From a virus, in IMG/VR virus record IMGVR_UViG_3300040751_000800, positions 1 to 23,441 of that record: 23,441 nucleotides of DNA. One strand, written 5' to 3'. The translations under genes were made by a program, and so were the position numbers. The notes below the pieces were generated by a model. It ran no database searches. It was not told where the DNA came from and worked only from the letters and a program-made list of their open reading frames with translations. Shown in pieces: positions 1 through 8,700 of this stretch; position 1 is the stretch's first letter; every line of letters begins with the position of its first letter.

Positions 1-1
1 T

Positions 2-97
2 AACCCCATTGAACTTGCTGATCGATACTACCAGTGGGTCACAAAGCCCACCGATTCCCTCATGCAAAAGGAACGGAAACGGACAACCAGATCCTGA
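2..97 (+). CDS. 3' end of an upstream structural-module gene (partial)
   Basis: Only the last 31 codons are visible, ending in TGA. The frame encodes an aromatic and basic tail (reading NPIELADRYYQW early and ending KRKRTTRS), which looks more like real coding than the other two forward frames. It lies directly before the capsid gene, where podoviruses usually carry a portal or scaffold gene, but nothing visible identifies the product. The start lies outside the window. Confidence 0.5.
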   Translation, partial: NPIELADRYYQWVTKPTDSLMQKERKRTTRS

Positions 98-201
98 CCC
101 GTACTTCTTCTGCTTCCTATCGGAATCCTGATACATCAGACATCTGATGTAGGACAACTCCAATCATAGGCATGAGATCAATTCTCATCTCAGGTTGGAT
201 T
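98..201 (+). promoter_or_regulatory. Capsid gene leader with two short hairpins
   Basis: This is the largest noncoding gap in the late operon. It contains a perfect 7-bp stem with a 4-base loop (133-139 pairing with 144-150) and a 6-bp stem with a 5-base loop (172-177 pairing with 183-188). The second stem ends 13 bases before the preferred capsid start and could affect ribosome access or mRNA stability. Neither hairpin is followed by a T-run, so they are not standard intrinsic terminators. No convincing promoter is visible. A role as an mRNA processing or protection element is inference. Confidence 0.35.
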
Positions 202-1107
202 ATGTCTAATCAGGTAACGACTGCTTTTGTTCAGCAGTACTCCCAGAATCTAGCTCACCTCGCCCAACAGAAAGGATCACGCTTGCGTGGTCTGGTGCGA
301 ACGGAAGGGGTCCGAGCAAAACAAGCCTTTTTTGATCAGATCGGTTCTCAAACTGCTTCCGTCCGGACAACCCGTGGAGCAGACACGATCATCAACGATA
401 CGCCTCATGCCCGAAGACGAGTGACTTTGGCAGACTACGAGGTAGCAGATCTGATTGATGATCAGGACAAACTCCGAATGATTGTCGATCCGACTTCTTC
501 GTATGCACAGGCTCAGGCTTTTGCAATCGGTAGAGCGATGGACGATGTCATCATCAGTGCAGCAACCGGAACTGCGTTTACTGGCGAAACTGGGTCAACT
601 TCGGTGACTCTTCCAGGATACAACAGTGGTTCTCAAATTGTGGCAGCGACTGTTCGTTCCACTGGTTCTGGAAGCACAGGACTAAACATTGAGAAACTCC
701 GTCAGGCAAAATTCCTGATGGACAATGCTGATGTAGATCCAAGCATCCCCAGAGTGATTGTCGTAGGTCCAAAACAGATCCAAGATCTGTTAGCGACAAC
801 AGAAGTCACCAGTTCTGATTTCAACACCGTGAAGGCGTTAGCTCAGGGACAAATCACTGATTTTCTTGGCTTTACCTTCATAACGTCTACCAGATTGTCT
901 CTAAATAGTTCTACAGATGTACGCAGTTGTTTTGCGTATGCAGTAGACGGAGTCCTCTTGGCAGTAGCCAAAGATTTGACGGTACGAATCGATGAACGTC
1001 CTGACAAGTCCTACGCTACCCAGGTCTATGCTTGTATGTCCATTGGGGCAACTCGGATGGAAGAGACCAAGGTTGTTCAAATCGAATGTGACGAATCACC
1101 AGCATAA
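202..1107 (+). CDS. Major capsid protein
   Basis: Probable shell-forming major capsid protein of about 301 residues. The sequence resembles the podovirus capsid family known as Phage_capsid_2. It starts MSNQVTTAFVQQYSQN, continues with a segment rich in Arg and Gln, then has a TTRGADT and PHARRRVTLADYEVADLIDD region and the FAIGRAMDDVIISAATGTA helix typical of these shell proteins. The C-terminal part (SCFAYAVDGVLLAVAKDLTV, then IGATRMEETKVV) is also typical. An upstream in-frame ATG at 172 would add ten residues. The ATG at 202 is preferred because the family start pattern begins there and an AGG-containing stretch lies upstream. Its place before a decoration-type protein and the tail tubular genes supports the call. 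Confidence 0.85.
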   Translation: MSNQVTTAFVQQYSQNLAHLAQQKGSRLRGLVRTEGVRAKQAFFDQIGSQTASVRTTRGADTIINDTPHARRRVTLADYEVADLIDDQDKLRMIVDPTSSYAQAQAFAIGRAMDDVIISAATGTAFTGETGSTSVTLPGYNSGSQIVAATVRSTGSGSTGLNIEKLRQAKFLMDNADVDPSIPRVIVVGPKQIQDLLATTEVTSSDFNTVKALAQGQITDFLGFTFITSTRLSLNSSTDVRSCFAYAVDGVLLAVAKDLTVRIDERPDKSYATQVYACMSIGATRMEETKVVQIECDESPA

Positions 1108-1116
1108 GGAGATTAA

Positions 1117-1611
1117 ATGGCTGTTACCACTCAAAAGTCTACCGAGTACACCAATGCTACGGCTGATCCGGTAGTCAACAACGAGTCCACCGAATTCCAG
1201 GGTCGACTCCGTGTAATGTTCTTCACCCATGACCAGGACGGTGCTGGGGATGCTACCTCTTCAGTAGCCATCGGGAAACTTCCGTCAGGACGAGTACGAG
1301 TTCTGTTGGGTCTTTCTCGCATGTACTGTAACTGGACCACTTCTTCGGCAACCTTGGATCTTGGTTGGGATGCTTATACAGACGGGGATAACACAGCAGT
1401 TGCTGCTGATCCCAATGGTCTGATCGATGGTCTCTCCGTAGACACGGTTGGCTATTTCAACATGGAAGGTGCTTTAGCCGGAATCAAGGCCACTGGCGGA
1501 ACCTATGTCTTTCAGTCAATGGGAGGTGTAGTGATCCGAGCAACCAGTCAGGATACGGCTATTGCCGATGGAGATGATCTGGTCGGTTACATCGTCTATG
1601 TGATTGACTGA
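1117..1611 (+). CDS. Probable capsid decoration or head-associated protein
   Basis: A 164-residue protein encoded 9 bases after the capsid gene, with a strong AGGAG ribosome site. It is rich in Gly, Ala, Thr and Asp, has no membrane segment or signal peptide, and looks all-beta (for example FQGRLRVMFFTHDQDG and VVIRATSQDTAIADGDDLVGYIVYVID). Small beta-rich proteins just after the capsid gene are often head decoration or stabilising proteins in podoviruses. The function is inferred from position and composition; no catalytic motif is visible. It ends in TGATG, sharing one base with the next gene. Confidence 0.5.
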   Translation: MAVTTQKSTEYTNATADPVVNNESTEFQGRLRVMFFTHDQDGAGDATSSVAIGKLPSGRVRVLLGLSRMYCNWTTSSATLDLGWDAYTDGDNTAVAADPNGLIDGLSVDTVGYFNMEGALAGIKATGGTYVFQSMGGVVIRATSQDTAIADGDDLVGYIVYVID

Positions 1612-2213
1612 TGTCTTCAGTAGTTCAGATCTGTAATATCGCACTGACGAATGTCGGTGAGACCAAAATTGCAGCACTGAATGAAGAGAACGAGAGGGCT
1701 AGAGTTGTCAATCTTCGCTACGAAGACTGTCGAGACTCGGTCCTCCGGTCTCATCCTTGGAACTGTGCAGTCCACCGAGTAGAACTCTCTGCCGATGTCA
1801 GTGCTCCCGTGTGGGGTTATGCCAAACGCTTTGCTCTACCTGCTGACTGTCTCCGAGTTCTGGACATTGAAAACTACTTTGAAGAATACGAAGTCGAGGG
1901 TCGGTATATTCTGACCGACAGTACGGCAGTTAAACTGAAGTACATCAAAAAGATTACTGATCCGAACGACTTCGATTCTCTATTGGTCCATGCCATTGCG
2001 CTTAAGTTAGCTTCGGAGATTGCAGAAAATCTGACAGGTCGAGCGGATCTTCGGGACAGGATGTTTACGAAGTATCTTCAGATTCTTTCAGAAGCTAGAG
2101 GAGTCGATTCTCAGGAGAGGTCGATGCCTGTCGAGTTTGTAGCCGATGGTTTGATCAATGCCCGTTTGGTCGGTTCTCAACCCAGAAGAGCCAAGTTTTC
2201 CAGTGAGGTGTAG
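1611..2213 (+). CDS. Tail tubular protein A-like (T7 gp11 type)
   Basis: A 200-residue protein, close to the 196 residues of T7 gp11, the gatekeeper ring between portal and nozzle. The N-terminus VVQICNIALTNVGETKIAAL, followed by an RYEDCRDSVLRSHPWNCAVHR segment, is the hallmark of this family (ICN-AL--LG at the start, then the DxxLRxHPWNFA-like block). The middle WGYAKRFALPADCLRVLDIE is also diagnostic. The C-terminal half is helical, including HAIALKLASEIAENLTG. The stop codon directly abuts the next start, matching the conserved tubular A then tubular B order. The assignment is firm from motif and order. Confidence 0.88.
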   Translation: MSSVVQICNIALTNVGETKIAALNEENERARVVNLRYEDCRDSVLRSHPWNCAVHRVELSADVSAPVWGYAKRFALPADCLRVLDIENYFEEYEVEGRYILTDSTAVKLKYIKKITDPNDFDSLLVHAIALKLASEIAENLTGRADLRDRMFTKYLQILSEARGVDSQERSMPVEFVADGLINARLVGSQPRRAKFSSEV

Positions 2214-5183
2214 ATGAGGATTCAAGCACTTCAGTCTTCCTTTGCAGATGGGATGATCTCTCCGAGAATGCAGGGGATGGTGGAACTGGAGTCCTATCGA
2301 TCTTCCTTGGCTCTTCTTGAGAACATGGTCGTTCTTCCCCAGGGTTCCGTAACTCGGAGACCAGGGACGTTCTTTGCCAACAGCACTCCTTCCAATGCCC
2401 AGGTCCGTTTGGTCCCGTTCAATCGGGGTCAAGGGACTTCGGTCATCCTAGAATTCTCTAATAACAAACTTCGTTTCTATGCAAATGATGGAATCATCGA
2501 ATCCGGTGGTTCTCCCTACGAAGTGGTTACCACATATACTACGGCTCAGTTAGCCGATCTCAGTTTTACTCAGTCTGCTGATGTCCTCTTCATCTGTCAT
2601 CCGACTCATCCTCCGAGAGAATTAAAGCGTTTAGATGTTGCCTCATGGTCCTTGACGGAACTGGTTTTAAAAGACGGCCCTTACTTTCCGGTCAACACCG
2701 AAGACACCACGATGACGGTTTCTCTAGCAGATACCGCAAACTGGACAGAGTCGTTTACCAATTCAACATTGACTGCAGAAGAGATCATCACGGTCACTTC
2801 TTCCAACGTAGACCCAGGGACCAATTCGTTTACCTCCAGCAATCATCCCTTTGTCAATGGGCAGAAGGTTCGTTTCACCGGAGCAACCGGACTAGCAGGG
2901 AACCCCGTAGCAGGGACGTATTCGCAATCGGCTCACGATAAAACAGTAACAAAGGCTCTTCATGGCTTTTCTGTTTCGGACGAGGTCTATCTGGATCACA
3001 CTTCCGGAGAAGGAATCAACGGGTTCTACACAATCGTTACGGTCCCTAATGCCAATGAGTTTACCGTATATGTGCCAGTAAGCAACACGACTTCTGGAGA
3101 CGTAGAGATTGCCACTCGCATTACTGCAGGAAGCGATTACTACATCATCCAGGCAACGCAGAACACCTTTAAACTTTCGACAACATCCGGTGGCACACCT
3201 CTGTTGATCAATGCTGCACCGACCACAGACGTAGTCTTTTTCCAAGACATCATCGACAAGAATGCCTACATCAAAATACTGGCTTCCGATACCACCGGAA
3301 TCAATCTGGACCTTGGTTTTCAGAGCTCTGATATCGGACGAGTCATCCGCTTGAACCTGCAGGTTGCGCCACAGATCAAATGGGGATATGCCGAGATCTT
3401 AGAACTGGACAGCAGCAATCCGACCACCACGATTCTAGCTAAAACAAAATCGGCTCTATCGACCCCAGGAACCACTACAGAATGGCAACTCGGCAGTTTC
3501 TCAGAGACCTCTGGATACCCCAGAACCGTTCAGATCTTTCAGCAGAGACTTGTTTTCGGAGGAACGTCTTCAGAGCCTCAGACCATCTTTTTTTCTCAGA
3601 CAGGAGACTTCAATAACTTTGCAGCATCGGAACCCTTGGGTCAATCCACAGGCAGAACGGATTCCAGTGGCAAGACGATCATTGGGGAGCAAATCTTCGA
3701 AAACAATGCGCTTTCGCTAACGATCTCTTCAGACACAGTCGATTTAATTGAATGGATGAACGAGGACCGCAGAATGACTCTCGGGACTTCTGGTGGGATC
3801 TTCCAGATCTATGGAGCAGATGACGATTTAACTGTCACTCCGTTCAATTTTACGATTGCCAAGGTCTCTGCCTGGGCTACCGATGCTACTGCGCTTCCGT
3901 CAAAAATCGGCAACAACCTGCTCTACGTTCAACAGAATGGCAGAAAAATCAGAGAGTTAGCCTTCGATAAATTGCAGGATCAGTACGCAGCAGCAGATCT
4001 ATCTTTGAGAGCAGAGAATCTAACAGAATCCGGCATTGTGGGAACAGCCTACCAAGATCAGCCGTACTCGGTTCTCTGGTGTAGAAGAGCCGATGGGAAG
4101 TTAGCTGCGATTACTTATGTCGATCTGTTGCAGATGAGAGCATGGCATTCCCATACGATAGCCGGAATTCACTACGACAGTACCTACGGAAATCACGCCA
4201 AGGTCGAATCGATTGCAGTCATTCCACGGAATACACACGATCAACTTTGGATGGTGGTCAAACGGCACAAGCGAGAAACGGCACTAGCATCATGTAACTT
4301 CAATCAATCCACTGACTTTTTTAGTACTGCTTCAGCCCATAGTCTTTCTGATGACGATGCCGTTGCTTTCGATTCTTCTACGATCACCGGATTCACTGCT
4401 GACACTCTCTATTATGTTGTTAATTCAACTTCTACTACTTTCCAACTTGCTGAATCAATTGGAGGATCTGCAATCACCGTCTCCGGATCAACAACGGATG
4501 TCTCGGTAACGACTCTTCGCAAATGTACAGAGGTCCGCTATGTCGAATTCATGGAAAGATACTATGTCGGTGACGAGATCGATCCAACAGATGCTCATTT
4601 TGTTGATTCTGGCCTCGAAGAGCCAACGAACCAACCCACAGCTACTACTGCCGTTACTGGTTTATCGCACCTTTCTGGAGAATCGGTTTCCATTCTGGCA
4701 GATGCTTCGGTGCAACCGAACCAGACCGTCAATTCCTCCGGAGAAGTCACACTACAGACGGCAGCAACCAAATACCGAATTGGACTCGGATACAACAGCA
4801 ATCTCCAAACGCTCCCGATGGTCCAACCGACCTCGGCTGGAACCTCTGTAGGCAACAAAAAGCGGATTCACAAGTTTGTCATCAAACTACTCGACTCCCT
4901 TGGTTTCAAGTACGGAAGCACTCCGTATCTCTTAGACACTGCGACTATCAACTATCTGGAGTCTATCGGAGTAATCTTCGGAGCAAACACATCGAACCTG
5001 ACAGAAGCCGTATTTAGAACGACAGCAGATCGAATCGGGGCAGCACTGTTATTTTTCACAGGAGAGAAAAGCTACACCTTGAGAGATGACTATGGAACCG
5101 AAGCTCAGTTGTACATTCGTCAGGATCAACCGTATCCCACAAATATTCTTCTTTTAGCCATCGATTACGAGACTAACGAGTAA
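2214..5183 (+). CDS. Tail tubular protein B-like (T7 gp12 type nozzle) with extra beta-domain inserts
   Basis: A 989-residue tail nozzle protein; T7 gp12 has 794. The N-terminus is typical: FADGMISPRMQGMVELESY, a conserved MVVLPQGSVTRRPGTFF block, and SADVLFICHPTHPPREL. The central IFFSQTGDFNNF and the VQQNGRKIRELAFDKLQDQY stretch also fit, as does LWMVVKRHKRE near residue 685. The extra length is largely explained by beta-rich inserts near residues 195-345 and 690-770, each with a pattern of His-hydrophobic-Asp/Gly, then YYV/YYI, then TTF-L. The second insert interrupts the usual step from VVKR to RYVEFMERY. The gene overlaps the following one by one base (TAATG). It should form the six-fold nozzle bound to the tubular A ring. 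Confidence 0.88.
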   Translation: MRIQALQSSFADGMISPRMQGMVELESYRSSLALLENMVVLPQGSVTRRPGTFFANSTPSNAQVRLVPFNRGQGTSVILEFSNNKLRFYANDGIIESGGSPYEVVTTYTTAQLADLSFTQSADVLFICHPTHPPRELKRLDVASWSLTELVLKDGPYFPVNTEDTTMTVSLADTANWTESFTNSTLTAEEIITVTSSNVDPGTNSFTSSNHPFVNGQKVRFTGATGLAGNPVAGTYSQSAHDKTVTKALHGFSVSDEVYLDHTSGEGINGFYTIVTVPNANEFTVYVPVSNTTSGDVEIATRITAGSDYYIIQATQNTFKLSTTSGGTPLLINAAPTTDVVFFQDIIDKNAYIKILASDTTGINLDLGFQSSDIGRVIRLNLQVAPQIKWGYAEILELDSSNPTTTILAKTKSALSTPGTTTEWQLGSFSETSGYPRTVQIFQQRLVFGGTSSEPQTIFFSQTGDFNNFAASEPLGQSTGRTDSSGKTIIGEQIFENNALSLTISSDTVDLIEWMNEDRRMTLGTSGGIFQIYGADDDLTVTPFNFTIAKVSAWATDATALPSKIGNNLLYVQQNGRKIRELAFDKLQDQYAAADLSLRAENLTESGIVGTAYQDQPYSVLWCRRADGKLAAITYVDLLQMRAWHSHTIAGIHYDSTYGNHAKVESIAVIPRNTHDQLWMVVKRHKRETALASCNFNQSTDFFSTASAHSLSDDDAVAFDSSTITGFTADTLYYVVNSTSTTFQLAESIGGSAITVSGSTTDVSVTTLRKCTEVRYVEFMERYYVGDEIDPTDAHFVDSGLEEPTNQPTATTAVTGLSHLSGESVSILADASVQPNQTVNSSGEVTLQTAATKYRIGLGYNSNLQTLPMVQPTSAGTSVGNKKRIHKFVIKLLDSLGFKYGSTPYLLDTATINYLESIGVIFGANTSNLTEAVFRTTADRIGAALLFFTGEKSYTLRDDYGTEAQLYIRQDQPYPTNILLLAIDYETNE

Positions 5184-5782
5184 TGGAACCTTTAACCGCA
5201 TTCCTTGTTTACAAGGGAGTTGAAACTGCTTTCAACCTCTATACGACAGCACAGCAGAATGCATTGACTGCTCAGAACTACGAAGCACAAGCGGCAGAAA
5301 TTTTACGGGCAGGAAAAGAGAACTATCAATTTTCCCTAGAAGAAGCTCAGTTGATACAACGGGTTGCTGCTGAGAACGCCAGACAGGTGGAATTTGCCGG
5401 AATGACTGCACTAGCTCAAGAAGAGATCGCAGGAAAGGCGAGGATTGGTAGGATTCGGGCCAGAGCCGGATCTTCTGGAGCAAGTGTCAATGTCGGTACA
5501 CCAGCCAACGTCCAAATCTCTCAGGAGTTTCAGAACCAGTACAACCAGAGGATGATCAATTACAACACCCGTTACGAAGCAGCAAGAACGAGACTGCAAG
5601 GGCAACTCCAGGCAGACATGAAGGTCAAACAGGCAGCAATCAACTGGAGACAAGCTCAGGGCCAAGCTGGAGTCCTACGAGGAGCAGCAGGAGCAACACG
5701 GGGTTCCAGAGATCAATCTCTATTGGGAACACTGTTCCAGGGAATTGGTGAAGGCATCACAGGATCGAGGTTATTCGGATGA
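5183..5782 (+). CDS. Internal virion protein, gp14-like (small core/ejection protein)
   Basis: A 199-residue, Ala/Gln/Glu-rich, strongly helical protein, near the 196 residues of T7 gp14. It starts with a short hydrophobic helix (LTAFLVYKGVETAFNLYTTA), continues through a long amphipathic helix, and has a Gly-rich linker (RARAGSSGASVNVGTPANV) at about residues 90-110. A second long helix and a Gly/Arg-rich tail follow. The RxRxGxSGxxV block in the middle is common in podovirus gp14-like proteins, which form a channel in the host outer membrane during DNA ejection. It sits between tubular B and the large core proteins, as in T7. Its stop overlaps the next start (ATGA). Confidence 0.7.
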   Translation: MEPLTAFLVYKGVETAFNLYTTAQQNALTAQNYEAQAAEILRAGKENYQFSLEEAQLIQRVAAENARQVEFAGMTALAQEEIAGKARIGRIRARAGSSGASVNVGTPANVQISQEFQNQYNQRMINYNTRYEAARTRLQGQLQADMKVKQAAINWRQAQGQAGVLRGAAGATRGSRDQSLLGTLFQGIGEGITGSRLFG

Positions 5783-8700
5783 GACTACCTTTCGACCAGA
5801 CCAATCTACAGAAACCCTCACAGAACCGACTGTCTCCGGTTTCTTCTCCGAGGACACAACCTCTGGATCTCCAGACCTCTGCAAACTATGCGAAGCTGGA
5901 ATCACTGAAGCAACTCGGCAAGGGCATCTTCTCCATCGGTGATGCGATCTTTCAGAATTATTCCAAAGACATTCAAGACGAGAAGAAACGTAAGGATTTG
6001 TTGATTCAATATGATCTCAACGAGTTCAGTGCAGAACAAAAAAGAAACTTTGAGACAGATCCTCCCGAATCACTTTCTGAAGCATATGCCAGAATTTCTG
6101 CTGGAGTCGATGGCACGAAGGATCAACCAGGGTTTGCTAAGAAATTAGCAGACAAGTATGAATTTTCAGAAAAGGAAATGGAGGTCTATCTTCGGAAATA
6201 CGAAGTCCAGAACCGTTTGATTGCCATGGCGCAACAGACTCAACGAGAGAATGAATCGAAGGTCTTCCAAACGACAACAAAACTAGACCAGGGTCTAACG
6301 GATTTCCAAGAAGGATTTAATCTCAATCAGTACGAAGGATTTTCCAAGACAGAACTTGCCGAAGCACTGGACACTCAGTTACTCGACATTTGGAACAGTT
6401 CCACTTCTGGACTCAATCCAGTTTTAAAACAACGTTTAGAAATTGAGACCTATGAGGATCTGAAAAAACTGAAACAAGGGTATCTCGCTCAGTATGACGC
6501 AAAAGTACTAGAAGAAAATCAAGCAGAGTTAGCCCGAAAGGTCAGCAAGGTCTTGAGCCAGGATCTGGATCGGGAAGCGGCACTAAGCGAAGTCAGCAGG
6601 ATTTTGAACAAGGCAGAAGAAAATGGGCTGATTAACGAAAAAGACAAAGTAGATCGGTTTCTGACAGCACAGACTTTATATGACCGGACTCTTTTTGAAC
6701 GATTGAAACGAGAAGATCCCGAAAGGCTTCTGGAGATGTTCCAGGAGCAAAAAGAAGGTGGTGAGAGTTTATTCCCTGGGATTTCTCCCTTGGAAAGAGA
6801 ACAAAAGTTGACAGAAATCTTTGATGTCATCAGAGGGAACAAGGCAGAAGGTCTTGGCAGAGTCCGCAAGGGAGTGGATGATGTCCTCAACGAAGTTCTG
6901 AATCCGAATACAGATCAGGCAGCACTTGAACTTTTCTTTGAGTCAGAGGTCTCCAAGTTACCTGCAGAGGAACAACCTGTTCTCCAGATAGCGTTTGATT
7001 ACGCAAAACGGTTGCGTGGTCGGATGCCAGATGTCAACAAGACGAATCTGCTGTACTTGGAAACTCAGTTGTTGGAATCAGAACCTGCGATGTTCGATGA
7101 GTCTGGAGGAAAAGATCCATCTGTTGGGTACAAGCGCACTCAGTTGAAAAGATTTAAGGATCAAGTTAAGGCAATCCGTGATTTCCGATTGTCGGACATG
7201 GCGTTGTCATGGCAGACCATGAATCCCCAAGCTGATCCTTTTGCAGAATCTTCCATCAAAGCAAATTTAGAACATCAGATCAAATTTCTGGGGAACCCGA
7301 ATATTTCATTAAATGAACTGGTTCGATCCGGAAGAGTCCGACTGTTGCCCAACCAAGTTCAACAAGCATCCATTCTTCGTTTAGAGTCTTTGGAATCCGG
7401 AGTGGAATACGCTCAGGCATTGGATGCAACTCTTCGGAATGCTGGTCCTTTTGCTCCATATCTCATGGAACAACTGGGTCGAGACAAAAAAGATGGAGGA
7501 ATTGGACTAGAACCCTCTGCTTACTTCAACAAGATCTTCCTGCAAAGTGGGCAACCCCAAGGAATCCGTAACAATATTTTAGAAAATCTAAGAAGTTCTG
7601 TCCGTAATCGGGAAGAGAACAACCGGAACTTCGGAGTTCTAGGGAAAGGAATTCCAAAGGTAGATTTCCAGAGGAGAGTCCGAACTCATCAATCGATAAA
7701 AGATTTTAATGCATCGTATCCGAAGAACATCCCAGGGATCTCTGCTTTTGTCGATAGTTCCATTGACATGGTTGAAGGATACACCTTGGAGATGCTCAGT
7801 CGAGATCCGGATTTAGATGTCCAAGATGCCATTGACACGGCAGTTTCTCAGTTGATTGATTTCAACTACGTTTTCTTGGATCCAGAATTTTCTGGTGGAA
7901 CAGGACGTAAGGTAAGAATTCCCAGAGGGGAAATGGGAGATCTGACACTGGAACAAATGGAAGATGCCCTAAGTGTTTACGTCAAGGAAGCCTATGATTC
8001 CATCCAAGACCCCAGAATCCGTGAAACGGCAGAAGACCGAGAGTGGGCATGGTTCAACAATCCGGATGACACAGGATTCAAGTTATACACAAGGACTCCG
8101 GATCTTCAGAGTTGGGCAGCAGTTGGAGGGGATCTAGCGGAGATCAGTTACGAAAAACTCCGAGTCATTGCATCGCTCCCAGAGACAACAAAACAGGCAG
8201 CAACGTCAACCCAGGTTTTGGAAACGACCACAGATTTTGGACTAACTCCTGGGCTACAGAAAGGCGCAAAGCAAGCTGGAGAAGAGATCAAGATGGGAAC
8301 AGGAACAACTCTTTGGGACATCTTGGGTAGTGGCTTTGAACTGATGGAAGAAGGTAGTGAGTGGGTCATGAAATCAGTCAGGCCGAAAAGAGAATACGTC
8401 AAAAAACGATCAGACAATCAGACCCGTGCAGCATCACCGAAGAAAGTGGTTGAACCAGAAACGAATCCGATTTTGGAAGAATTGACCTTGTTGCAGAACG
8501 AGGCCCAAACCATGGAGGAAACTGGAGGGATTGAGAAGCTCAATGAGTATGCTTCCATTGTGAAGGAAAGGATTCAGTTGAATGATCTCAAGGGAGCACA
8601 GAGGTATCTGCGTTTAGTCAGAGCACAGTTGGCAGAAGAGAAAACAAAAGCGGAAGCGATGAACGATCTTCTCAACTTCAGAAATTCCAGAAATCAATGA
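5779..8700 (+). CDS. Large internal virion / DNA-ejection protein (gp15-like position)
   Basis: A 973-residue, charged, mostly helical protein with no signal peptide and no obvious membrane segment. The N-terminal 40 residues are low in structure-forming residues (QNRLSPVSSPRTQPLDLQ). Long Glu/Lys/Gln helices follow, compatible with coiled coils (residues about 120-330). The C-terminal 90 residues are again a Glu/Lys helix. Position after the gp14-like gene and before two more large virion genes fits the middle component of the ejection machine, gp15 in T7 (747 residues). No enzyme motif was recognised, so the call rests on size, composition and order. Confidence 0.6.
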   Translation: MRLPFDQTNLQKPSQNRLSPVSSPRTQPLDLQTSANYAKLESLKQLGKGIFSIGDAIFQNYSKDIQDEKKRKDLLIQYDLNEFSAEQKRNFETDPPESLSEAYARISAGVDGTKDQPGFAKKLADKYEFSEKEMEVYLRKYEVQNRLIAMAQQTQRENESKVFQTTTKLDQGLTDFQEGFNLNQYEGFSKTELAEALDTQLLDIWNSSTSGLNPVLKQRLEIETYEDLKKLKQGYLAQYDAKVLEENQAELARKVSKVLSQDLDREAALSEVSRILNKAEENGLINEKDKVDRFLTAQTLYDRTLFERLKREDPERLLEMFQEQKEGGESLFPGISPLEREQKLTEIFDVIRGNKAEGLGRVRKGVDDVLNEVLNPNTDQAALELFFESEVSKLPAEEQPVLQIAFDYAKRLRGRMPDVNKTNLLYLETQLLESEPAMFDESGGKDPSVGYKRTQLKRFKDQVKAIRDFRLSDMALSWQTMNPQADPFAESSIKANLEHQIKFLGNPNISLNELVRSGRVRLLPNQVQQASILRLESLESGVEYAQALDATLRNAGPFAPYLMEQLGRDKKDGGIGLEPSAYFNKIFLQSGQPQGIRNNILENLRSSVRNREENNRNFGVLGKGIPKVDFQRRVRTHQSIKDFNASYPKNIPGISAFVDSSIDMVEGYTLEMLSRDPDLDVQDAIDTAVSQLIDFNYVFLDPEFSGGTGRKVRIPRGEMGDLTLEQMEDALSVYVKEAYDSIQDPRIRETAEDREWAWFNNPDDTGFKLYTRTPDLQSWAAVGGDLAEISYEKLRVIASLPETTKQAATSTQVLETTTDFGLTPGLQKGAKQAGEEIKMGTGTTLWDILGSGFELMEEGSEWVMKSVRPKREYVKKRSDNQTRAASPKKVVEPETNPILEELTLLQNEAQTMEETGGIEKLNEYASIVKERIQLNDLKGAQRYLRLVRAQLAEEKTKAEAMNDLLNFRNSRNQ

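Noticed and set aside
133-150. Intrinsic terminator before the capsid gene
   Set aside because: The hairpin has no following T-run and its stem is not GC-rich.
172-201. Capsid start at the upstream ATG
   Set aside because: The extra ten residues fall in a hairpin-forming leader and do not resemble the family's start; the ATG at 202 begins the recognisable MSNQVTTAF sequence.
6519-6890. 123-codon open frame on the - strand inside the 973-residue ejection protein gene
   Set aside because: Ser/Arg/Leu-rich antisense shadow of a helical Lys/Glu gene with no independent coding evidence.
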